A stretch of DNA of 64,000 nt from Roseibacillus persicicus (GTDB lineage: Bacteria; Verrucomicrobiota; Verrucomicrobiia; Verrucomicrobiales; Akkermansiaceae), in contig NZ_BMXI01000001.1 in the NCBI RefSeq assembly GCF_014651675.1, positions 375,968-439,967 on the forward strand, written 5' to 3'. The position numbers and the translations under genes are program-made. The notes under the pieces are model-generated. The model searched no databases. It had not been told where the DNA came from and saw only the letters and a list, made by a program, of their open reading frames with translations. Numbering within the stretch: position 1 is the stretch's first letter; each line of letters starts with the position of its first letter. Positions 55,101-62,465 of this stretch are shown here, one piece after another.

Positions 55101-55803
55101 GGAAAACGCCAGCCGAGGAGACGTCCTAGGGACGAGTGCGGAAACGGGAGAGACTTCGCAGTGGATGGTCGACGAGACGGCCTCCTCTCGCTACCGACTG
55201 ACGCATCTTGGCAGTGGTCTCGTCTTGAACATTTCCGGAGCAACAGGCCTTCCAATTCTCTGGCCGGATACCGGAGTGGGCAATGATCGCTTCCACTTCG
55301 ACTCCCTCGACCTCGAGCCTGCCACCCTGCGGTGGTCGCATAGGCTAGGCGATGCTCCCGCCATACAAGCGACCCCAGTCAACAGCACGAACTACACGGT
55401 GCATGCAAACTTTGAAGGAAATTCCGTCAGTGCGACCACCCGCGTGACCGTGCAGCGGACCTTCTCGGAATGGTCGCTGGATTGGCTCGGCGAATTGGCA
55501 CCGGAAGACGATGATCGCGATCTCGACGGGGTTCCGCTTTTATTGGAATACGCACGCGGCTCGAACCCTCTCGCGAAAGACTCCACCGGTTGGGAACAAG
55601 TCGAACTCTCCTCGCACACCGTCAGCTGGGTTCGCAATACAGAGGCTCTCGGCTCCTGGACGATTGAACAAAGTGAAAACCTTGAGGATTGGAGACCATC
55701 CGAGCTGCCCCTCCGAGAGTTTTCGGACCGCCTTGAAATCGAGCTGTCGAACACTCACGAACCGTCGGCCTACTTCCGCTTGAGATTCCAGCCAACACCA
55801 TAA
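52177..55803 (+). CDS. Exported GH30-like glycoside hydrolase with lectin-like repeats
   Basis: 1208 aa from the ATG at 52177, which has GAAGG seven bases before it and starts a signal peptide. After an N-terminal beta module (~30-200), the (beta/alpha)8 domain resembles GH30 endo-beta-1,6-galactanases: acid/base E371 in 'SPFNEPEYTW' with 'GSQEGCRYT' soon after, nucleophile E506 in 'LQSEYSIL', and a side beta domain. The C-terminal third contains two ricin/trefoil-like segments ('HRLRRLSDGQYLTA...', 'YRLTHLGSGLVLNIS'), and the closing module with 'RDLDGVPLLLEYARG' and final 'YFRLRF'. Likely degrades a galactan or related polysaccharide outside the cell; substrate is inferred. Confidence 0.85.
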   Translation: MAADFSRGRAVLFAIVGWTLAVFWPAIGTAGILSSSDVMRTGPVATLSSGDGSVVISGSANVSASPSGFGISGGLSSSAVDDADGQLPADEFLTIQLSADDGLTGLDVIWTRGTVVLSGFTDDPVGNVGSYDAATQSWSIAQPWTGGSPVAYRFGNPDASKGATLSLTILDESTAGPQLSLLVVYAGDIPSDTPAAVVQTRLDQVHQHIDHFGGSMLWSIDPTENWDETVKESLALKLMSRAGGIGLSNLRFDFGGGDTGTGNQTAEPWSWRFPVALKDGPDEPFDWSRRAGQQWFLRRAADLGVDKLTLASISPPWWMTKNGRTFCSPEIGTTNLDPNKLEDYAEYLVDILTHFQENEGITFDDISPFNEPEYTWENGSQEGCRYTAADIIPLVQTLYEELEERGFEETTKIVHGDHANVAAMLDDELHNTYDGGVWGGGSNGVYGKYREYMKSLQGEPSVANLLAPVSSYHSYFTDSLQTLDSPLRDLLRQNAESLGVDVLQSEYSILGSYGPGRNLQMGPARHVARVMHRDLTRANSVGWNWWLSLSPHDYKDGLIYTDSRSAADTDAQLHESRVYHLIGHYSRFIRPGWHRIGAGTLDDLEGLLASAWTSPDQTEFALVVSNFGEADELLLLPQGDANSPSYVREWHPWITDRGRSLSPLSPAIGSITIPAQSIITLHGYASSSPFRLRTSITPSNRNPEPEEEITLVAHATWENGVYELPSKVPPGPWVFEPIDFVSTGCLEAGPHRLRRLSDGQYLTAAPDSSSTLFLSTTPSEQTAWEVFLSDANHIQLTHQPSGLNLHDTGQLLPSSGSLLEIQAVSIDASFDWDDGLGSNQTATLSTAISRWVGVRASVPGAMASGRCLISPDELPPSLSGLPEEITVRRGDPVQLRAQALHPSHPWRFRLVPADRDQVVISTSDSSLAMADPKGRTSEIWELVDAEDGRIWSTPEPGRICRIRSVQSDLYLQPDGENASRGDVLGTSAETGETSQWMVDETASSRYRLTHLGSGLVLNISGATGLPILWPDTGVGNDRFHFDSLDLEPATLRWSHRLGDAPAIQATPVNSTNYTVHANFEGNSVSATTRVTVQRTFSEWSLDWLGELAPEDDDRDLDGVPLLLEYARGSNPLAKDSTGWEQVELSSHTVSWVRNTEALGSWTIEQSENLEDWRPSELPLREFSDRLEIELSNTHEPSAYFRLRFQPTP

Positions 55804-56039
55804 GGGACGGATACGGGTAGATTGTGAGCGGGTCGAATCCATTCATAGGTCGGGCGCTTCGGAGCGTTCGAATGGGGATGAAAGTGAAATCCCTCCAAGA
55901 ATCCGCAGCCTGATTTCATTTCGATGGGCGAGAGTTGGCTCCCGTAGAGAATCCAATTCTCGTCATCCTTTACAGGGCGGAATCGCTGGTGTTTAGCACT
56001 GGCAAGGAGATCGGCTTGAGGGGGCGAAAGCCTCTTCAT
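55770..56039 (-). CDS. Possible small protein, 89 aa
   Basis: A frame from ATG at 56039 with plausible composition ('DENWILYGSQLSPIEMKSG', 'FHFHPHSNAPKRPTYEW') but no homology known to me. Overlaps the end of the GH30-like gene by 34 bases, tail to tail. The rest of 55804-56392 shows nothing else. Confidence 0.25.
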   Translation of the reverse strand: MKRLSPPQADLLASAKHQRFRPVKDDENWILYGSQLSPIEMKSGCGFLEGFHFHPHSNAPKRPTYEWIRPAHNLPVSVPYGVGWNLKRK

Positions 56040-56392
56040 TGAGGCTGGATCTCGCACGATTGATGGGAATGAGTTCCATCAATTTCGATTCGGGCCTCCT
56101 GAGTCTCTCGGAAGCTTTTTTCGCCGACTATGAGTGGGTGATCGTATCTGATTGGTTTCGAACCTGATGCGAGGAGCCTCTAAGGAAGAATTCTGAAGCG
56201 GTTGCAGGAAAGTTTCGGCACAACCGCAAGCGCCAAACTCATTGCCCTTTCAGGATTCAGGGGACGCAAAATAGCAACCATTTGGTGAAATCGCATAAAT
56301 TAATCACGAAAACTTTGCATCATTTCTGGCCCTAAGGACATGACCCCTTACCTGCGCATGTAAATACATCCGCTTGACACCTTAGGACGAAA

Positions 56393-59300
56393 ATGAAACC
56401 CAACTTTTCTAGGAACCAGCATAAAGCCTTCAGGTCAGGTTTTTCCCTCATCGTAACGATCAGTATGATGATTCTACTGTCTCTCGTCGCAGTGGGACTC
56501 CTGTCGCTCTCCTCGGTATCAATCCGTTCTGCGAATTTGGACCATGCCAATCAAGAAGCCCGAGCGAACGCACGCTTGGCGCTGATACAGGCGATTGCTG
56601 CTCTACAAAAGCATGCCGGACCCGACCAGCGGGCAACGGCGACGAGTGGGGTTCTCGATGGGAATGTTGGTCAGGGGCAATGGGTCGGAGTTTGGAGCAC
56701 GCAGAACGAGGATTCGCTCCCATTCTGGCTGGTGAGTGGAAATGAACTGGCGGCGGTGGACGATCTTTCGTCTTTGAACTCCTATCCCGCGAACTTCAAG
56801 ACTCCGGACAGTCAAAGCGGAAGTCATTTTGCCATCTTCTCCGAGACCGAGAATTCGAAGGAGGTGGAAGTCCCCTTCGTATCCGTCACCGATTCGCTTT
56901 CAGAAAGATCGGGGCGTTACGCCTGGTGGGTTTCTGACGAAGGAACCAAGGCGCGCATCGATATCGAAGCACCCGAAGAGGAGCGAGTCACCAACTCCCA
57001 GCGAGTCGCTCGCTCGCAGTTGGCGCAGGAAGCAAACCTCGCGAGGATCTCCAAGGACTTCGAGGCCTTTTTAGGTTCGGATAGCGAGAGGGATGTCGAA
57101 ACGCTGGTGAGTCTGGCGACCGCTGACTTGGCGCTGGCGCAGACCGGGGAGGGAAAACCTCTAAGCAGCCGATATGGGCACGACTTGACCGTGGGAGGAT
57201 ATGGTCTTCCCGTCAATGTGGTCGACGGCGGGATGAAGTCCGACCTTTCCGTCGCCTTCGACAGTTCTCAACAGAGCAATCTCGCCATGGTGCGCGAAGT
57301 CATGGGGGCTTCGCCAGCCAGGAAGAACACCGAGCGGGGTGACGGAAAGAGCTTCTACCCCATGTCTCGGGTCTCTTCTCCGGAAAAATTCTACTTGGAC
57401 CAGCGATTGACCGAGATCTCGGGAAAGGACGTGGGTCCCAATTGGGGAATTCTCTATAACTACGGTCGCTTGTGGGAAAACGTCTCCGCCGAGTCCATCG
57501 GCGTGTCGCATCTCTATCCCAAGCTCGAAATCAATGGCGCCGAGCGCGATTGGGCTCCCTACACAAACTTCAATGAAGGGAACTGGCGGAGAGATATCCA
57601 GCACATCAACTCGGGGGCCGCGCCGGTACTGTGTATGATGCAGATGGGAGTTCGTTTGAAGGCTCGCAGGGATGGCGTCATCGAAGACTCCACACGGCCC
57701 GTGCCTGCCTACCGGTTGCAGCTTCAACTGAAGCCGGTGTTGGGATTTTGGAATCCTTACAATGTGAAACTTCAGCCGCAGACGATTTCGGTGAAGTGGT
57801 ATGTTTACCCCAACATCCGGCTCGGAGCGGACACTCCCAGTTTGCCGGGCTATGGCGAAGGCGGGACAACTGGCAGAAGATGGTATCGCACAAACATCTG
57901 GTTGCGGGAATTGTGGGCTTCCGGAGGAACAAGTCTGACTCGGTTCAATCTACGCATACAGAATGCTGAATTCCAACCCGGTGAAATCCGTTACTTTTCA
58001 ATCGAAGATGATGAAGAGCTGATTACAAAACCGCCCTCGGGTGTCAACTGGGGCTCCCCTACCGAAACCAAGCATTACACCCTCAGCCCGGGTTGGCATG
58101 ACGATGGAGGCTTCACCTTCGATTTGGTCTTTCCCGCTGTCTCGGGCGCAACCCAGAGGCCCTTTCAGACTCCTGGCCAACCGTTCCGGGTTCCCGCTGG
58201 CTCCGATGTTCATCACGGATACGCCTACCTCGACGATTCGGTTTTGGGAGCGACCAGAGACCACTTTACAGAACTCTCCGACCCCGGGCGAACTTCTTGT
58301 GGTATTGAGATCAATATGGCGGGCAACAACGTCGGCCCAAGACTCACCGACATCTGGCTGCCGCAAAACCTTCCGGAGGGAAAACTCAAATACAGTCTCC
58401 CCGAAGTGGTGATTGGCGGATATGCGCGCGGAATCGGAAACGAACAGATTCCCATCGAGCGACTCGAAAGAACTCCCTCGCACATTTCCACTTGGAGAAT
58501 TGTTGCCCGGACGGCGGCCGATGCCATCGATGCCGAAGCCGGGGCGGGAAGTCAGAAGATTCGGGGCTGGATCGATACCAACCCACGCTATGCAGCCATG
58601 AACTCGAGGTGGGATGGTTCTCGTATCGTCGGCTCCAAGCAGGATGGCTTGCACTTCGCTTCTCCCTATCTCGGTGAGACCTATGGCGACTCTTACGATG
58701 GTGGTCCTGGCGGTCGCGGCAAAGTCGCCGAGGGCCGTAATCAACGCGGCGTGGAACCGGAAGTGGATAACACCAGAGGCCGCTATCAAGGCTTCGGAGG
58801 GAATTCAACTTCCTCCTTCGGAGGCTCCACCCACGTTCCTCTTTTTGATATCCCCAGAGGCCCGCTGGTCTCGCTAGGGCAATTTCAACATGCCCAGCTT
58901 TCCCGCTACGGTTATGAACCGAGTTTCCCGTTTGGTAATTCCCACGCCAATATTCGGATTCCTCTCGGCCAGCGCACAGTAGCCAACTTTGCGGATATCC
59001 CGAACTTTACGATGTCTGATATCTCCTACGCCGTGAACGAAGCGATCTGGGATGGAAATTTCTTTTCTACGATCGGGGTGGACTACGACGGTGGTGGCTC
59101 GACCCTCGATTCCGTATTCCCGCCCGACGAGTTGGCAAAGGGGACCCGGAAGCTCACCAATCACCGCCACCGTTTTATCCCGCTGAAGAGCGGTGAAGGT
59201 CTTGATGATCTGATTAAGGATGCCGGCAGTGATGGAGCGAGAGCGATTGCTTCCCGCATTGCCATCGATGGAGCCTTCAATGTGAACTCCACTTCGAAGG

Positions 59301-60070
59301 AAGCTTGGAAAGCGATTTTTTCGAGTATGGAGAATTTCGAATTCCCTGTAATTGACGAGAGTGGCGATGTCTCTTGGGAAAAGGAGGGCGGAATTCGCTT
59401 CCCCCGGTTTGGCCATGTGATGCAGGAAGGCGGATGGTCAGCGGGAGACGGGAGCAATTCCTCAAGCTTTTGGAAAGGCTATCGACGCTTGAGCGAGAAC
59501 GATTTGGATGACCTCGCTGCTTCGATGGTAGAAGAAGTCCAAGAGCGGGGTCCATTCCGCTCCTTGGCCGAATTTGTCAATCGTGACCCCGAGAGTTCGC
59601 AATCCGCTCATCAGAGCCGTGGCGCGCTCCAGGCAGCTCTCGACAAATCCGCCAACGCCGACCTCGTTGATTCCGTGGGTGACGAAGTGGATGGCTTGCA
59701 AGGAGACTTGTTCCAAAATGAAGTTCTCGGTATCGGCTCTAACAGCATTGGAAAGAAGACCTCGGAACTCACTTCTGGTGGTTTCGCGGGTTACATCATG
59801 CAAGGAGACGTCCTCCAGAGTCTCGCTCCCCTGTTGCAAGTGCGCTCTGACTACTTCCGCGTTCGCGCTGCTGGCCAATCACTCGACAAAAGCGGAAAGG
59901 TTCTGGTCACCGCCGTTTGTGAAGCCTTTGTCCAACGGACTGCCGAGTTTGTTAATCCAACCGACGAACCCCACCTGAGACCGGATGAGATGTCCAAGGA
60001 GGAAAACAAAAACTTCGGACGTCGTTTTCGCGTCGTTTCTTTCCGTTGGCTGAGTCCGAGCGAAGTTTAA
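56393..60070 (+). CDS. Verru_Chthon cassette protein A
   Basis: 1225 aa. The N-terminus has a pilin-like class III segment: a basic lead, then 'GFSLIVTISMMILLSLVAVGLLSLSSV' as one helix, followed by 'ANARLALIQAIAALQKHAGPDQR', the hallmark of cassette protein A (TIGR02600 type). The large remainder contains beta-rich and Gly-rich parts and ends with a conserved 'SLAEFVNRD...RGALQAALDKS' region. The cassette is multi-gene in many Verrucomicrobia and Chthoniobacter, with proteins B, C and D having prepilin leaders; here only A and one small exported neighbour are seen. Probably part of a surface or secretion structure; function unproven. Confidence 0.92.
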   Translation: MKPNFSRNQHKAFRSGFSLIVTISMMILLSLVAVGLLSLSSVSIRSANLDHANQEARANARLALIQAIAALQKHAGPDQRATATSGVLDGNVGQGQWVGVWSTQNEDSLPFWLVSGNELAAVDDLSSLNSYPANFKTPDSQSGSHFAIFSETENSKEVEVPFVSVTDSLSERSGRYAWWVSDEGTKARIDIEAPEEERVTNSQRVARSQLAQEANLARISKDFEAFLGSDSERDVETLVSLATADLALAQTGEGKPLSSRYGHDLTVGGYGLPVNVVDGGMKSDLSVAFDSSQQSNLAMVREVMGASPARKNTERGDGKSFYPMSRVSSPEKFYLDQRLTEISGKDVGPNWGILYNYGRLWENVSAESIGVSHLYPKLEINGAERDWAPYTNFNEGNWRRDIQHINSGAAPVLCMMQMGVRLKARRDGVIEDSTRPVPAYRLQLQLKPVLGFWNPYNVKLQPQTISVKWYVYPNIRLGADTPSLPGYGEGGTTGRRWYRTNIWLRELWASGGTSLTRFNLRIQNAEFQPGEIRYFSIEDDEELITKPPSGVNWGSPTETKHYTLSPGWHDDGGFTFDLVFPAVSGATQRPFQTPGQPFRVPAGSDVHHGYAYLDDSVLGATRDHFTELSDPGRTSCGIEINMAGNNVGPRLTDIWLPQNLPEGKLKYSLPEVVIGGYARGIGNEQIPIERLERTPSHISTWRIVARTAADAIDAEAGAGSQKIRGWIDTNPRYAAMNSRWDGSRIVGSKQDGLHFASPYLGETYGDSYDGGPGGRGKVAEGRNQRGVEPEVDNTRGRYQGFGGNSTSSFGGSTHVPLFDIPRGPLVSLGQFQHAQLSRYGYEPSFPFGNSHANIRIPLGQRTVANFADIPNFTMSDISYAVNEAIWDGNFFSTIGVDYDGGGSTLDSVFPPDELAKGTRKLTNHRHRFIPLKSGEGLDDLIKDAGSDGARAIASRIAIDGAFNVNSTSKEAWKAIFSSMENFEFPVIDESGDVSWEKEGGIRFPRFGHVMQEGGWSAGDGSNSSSFWKGYRRLSENDLDDLAASMVEEVQERGPFRSLAEFVNRDPESSQSAHQSRGALQAALDKSANADLVDSVGDEVDGLQGDLFQNEVLGIGSNSIGKKTSELTSGGFAGYIMQGDVLQSLAPLLQVRSDYFRVRAAGQSLDKSGKVLVTAVCEAFVQRTAEFVNPTDEPHLRPDEMSKEENKNFGRRFRVVSFRWLSPSEV

Positions 60071-60111
60071 GTCTGAATCAAATCCGCAAAATCATTCCCC
60101 CCTCCAAAACA

Positions 60112-60885
60112 ATGCTAACAAAGCTACTCGCCCTATCTGCCCTTTTCTATCTCGCAGCCGACCCCGCAACCGCACAACAGCCCTCCAAGTCTATCGAAAC
60201 GGAGTTGCTAACCCTTGCCTTCAACGGGGTCGTCAAAGACCTCTACTACCTGCATGGAAAAGAGGTCCGGGAGATGGAGGCATCCTCCTTGTCCTTGGCG
60301 GGTCCAATCTATTACAAAGGCCCGCGGGCTCTCCGCTTTTACAAGACTGAGGCGGAGGCCTTGAGGTCATTGGAAGAAACCGAGAACGCTCCCAAGCCGG
60401 TGCTCTCCACCTTCATCGCCGAAAAGACAAACCGCACGCTCTTGCTTTTCGTCTTTGCCGACAAAAAAGATAAAACTCCGAAATTGAAAACCTATGGCGT
60501 CAGCGATTCCGACCTTTCGGAAGCGGACTACAAGATTTTCAACTTTTCGAAGCAGAACCTTTATCTCAATTTCAATGATAAGAAGGTGGCCGTCCGCGCG
60601 GGTGAGGATCGGAATGTTCGCACTCCGGAGTGGAAGCGTGAAGTGCAGGATATGAACGTCCTCTTCGGGGCCAAATTGAATGGGAGCAAAGAGGTCCAGC
60701 GCGTCTACTCTTCAGTGTGGGCTCATCGACCCGAGCGGAGAAACTTCATCTTTATTTTTGATAGTGGTGACCGCAATCGTCCCCTTGGAATCTATCGCTA
60801 CTACGATGTTCCTTCGGTAGCAGCACGCAAGAACGACCCCTCCGGCGGTGATGCCCCCGAAGGGATCGACAAAGCCCTCGAGTGA
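60112..60885 (+). CDS. Exported hypothetical protein next to cassette protein A
   Basis: 257 aa with signal peptide (MLTKLLALSALFYLAADPATAQQ). The body is alpha/beta with 'LAFNGVVKDLYYLHGKEV', 'GPRALRFYK' and 'NFIFIFDSGDRNRPLGIYRYYDV', no catalytic motif known to me. Starts 41 bp after the cassette A stop and likely shares its transcript. Such small exported proteins often accompany the cassette. Confidence 0.75.
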   Translation: MLTKLLALSALFYLAADPATAQQPSKSIETELLTLAFNGVVKDLYYLHGKEVREMEASSLSLAGPIYYKGPRALRFYKTEAEALRSLEETENAPKPVLSTFIAEKTNRTLLLFVFADKKDKTPKLKTYGVSDSDLSEADYKIFNFSKQNLYLNFNDKKVAVRAGEDRNVRTPEWKREVQDMNVLFGAKLNGSKEVQRVYSSVWAHRPERRNFIFIFDSGDRNRPLGIYRYYDVPSVAARKNDPSGGDAPEGIDKALE

Positions 60886-61169
60886 ACTGCCATTGAGGGG
60901 CGAGGAACTAGGAATTCGCTCCAAAGGAGGGAACTCTAACAGAAGCGGTCGACACTGCTTGAGTTGAATCAATCTTTCTTCAGTCTGCGGCACCTTCGAT
61001 AGCAAAGAGACAACTTCACTCCAAGTGACACTCTTTCAGTTTGGCTTTGCCGGAACCGGCATCAACACAGCTCAAGAAGGTTTCGTCACCTCGGTCGTTT
61101 CTCGCGGGTGCAACCGTCACCGTCCCAGAACCCTCCTCATGGAGACGGAATGATTGCTGAACTGCTCTC
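60886..61169. other. Gap with no feature seen
   Basis: 284 bp between convergent genes; no terminator with a T-run, repeat or small gene could be supported. Confidence 0.4.
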
Positions 61170-62336
61170 TTACTCGAGCATCAGTTCTTCACGAATCTCC
61201 TGATCGTTGAGGAGATTTTCCCGCTCGGCAACCACGGTCTCAACCATTTGGTTGAACTTTTCAACCTGTCCCCTGCTAATTTGAGAACGGCCACGAAGCT
61301 GTTTCACATAGTTGGCCACATCGCTGTAGGAATCCGAATAGTCCAGCGTCCGGGGGTCCAGCATGGGACGCATGTTGGCGATATCATTTGCCAGTCGGAA
61401 GAGCACGTTGTCATTGCCCTTCGATTCCAGGAATGAGCCATCCTGCAACATGGCGGAAAGACTTCCGGCAGCCTGTTCGATCTTGGTCAAAGAGCCAGGC
61501 AAGGAGAGCTGACTCGGTGCCTTGCCTACGCTTTCAAGATAAAGGAGGCGGGCGGAAACGTGATTGGGTGCCAACTGAACGATGTTCCGCAGCTTTTCAC
61601 GGACCTTTTGGTTTTTCAAAAAGGCTTCATCTTTCTTGAGAGCCCCTTGGACGAGCTCGAACTCGTCGATGGCAGTCTGCATGTCTTCATCTCTTTCCTC
61701 CATCGCAATGGCCCGGGCTTGCTCGAAATCAGAAATGGTAAAGAGCTGAATCTCGTAAAGCGGCTTGATGCCATCGATGAGCAAAAGGTCTTGGAATGAC
61801 GATTTGTTCGCTTCGGGCGCGGCCAGCAGCTCGCATCCTTTTTTAATCGCTCCACTGATCTTGCCGGTCAGTCCTCCGATGGAGCGGACCTCTCCGGTTG
61901 CGGTCATGTCTCCCGTCGCAGCGAATCCTGAATCAATGACATCACCCGAAATGATGGATTCACACAGGAGAGCCGACACGACCGCTGCGGATGGACCGTC
62001 TTTGGGTGAATACTTGTCAGCAAAGGCCAGCTCCACCTTCACCCCCTCGGGCAAATCGTCACCATGGCGAACGGACATGAATTTGGCGACCTCACTGGTC
62101 GCCGATTCCATCATCTCCCCGACTTCCTGATTGAAGGAAACCTCAAAGCCCGTGCCGCTGCCTTTGACCACAGTTCCGTTCATCTGGGAAGCGGTCCCCG
62201 CATGAGAGCCATCTCCAAGCTCCACGACCAAGAGCCCCTTGATCATGGCCTGCCGCAGGGCGGGCTCTTCAGCCACCGCCACCTGAAACAAACTCCCCGT
62301 CAACAGGCAAACAAGTAACTGAACAGATCCTTTCAT
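61170..62336 (-). CDS. Exported Lon-type (S16) protease-domain protein
   Basis: 388 aa. Signal peptide (MKGSVQLLVCLLTGSLFQVAVA) then a Lon proteolytic domain at ~30-200. The catalytic Ser is S116 in 'KDGPSAAVVSALL' and the catalytic Lys K159 in 'IGGLTGKISGAIKKG'; the Ser-Lys distance of 43 equals that of E. coli Lon (S679-K722). No AAA+ domain is present. The C-terminal ~190 residues are helical. Lon enzymes act in the cytoplasm, so an exported, ATPase-free form is unusual; it may act on unfolded or small substrates in the periplasm. ATG at 62336 is chosen over a TTG two codons before. Confidence 0.85.
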   Translation of the reverse strand: MKGSVQLLVCLLTGSLFQVAVAEEPALRQAMIKGLLVVELGDGSHAGTASQMNGTVVKGSGTGFEVSFNQEVGEMMESATSEVAKFMSVRHGDDLPEGVKVELAFADKYSPKDGPSAAVVSALLCESIISGDVIDSGFAATGDMTATGEVRSIGGLTGKISGAIKKGCELLAAPEANKSSFQDLLLIDGIKPLYEIQLFTISDFEQARAIAMEERDEDMQTAIDEFELVQGALKKDEAFLKNQKVREKLRNIVQLAPNHVSARLLYLESVGKAPSQLSLPGSLTKIEQAAGSLSAMLQDGSFLESKGNDNVLFRLANDIANMRPMLDPRTLDYSDSYSDVANYVKQLRGRSQISRGQVEKFNQMVETVVAERENLLNDQEIREELMLE

Positions 62337-62465
62337 AGACAACTTTCACTATCCATCTAACTGACCATTTGGCCAGCCTATTCAGGCAAAGCCATCTGGT
62401 TTCGCCCCGCTCGACTTTCTCCACGGCAGATTTCACAAACTCCTCCCGACATACATCTCCCTCTC

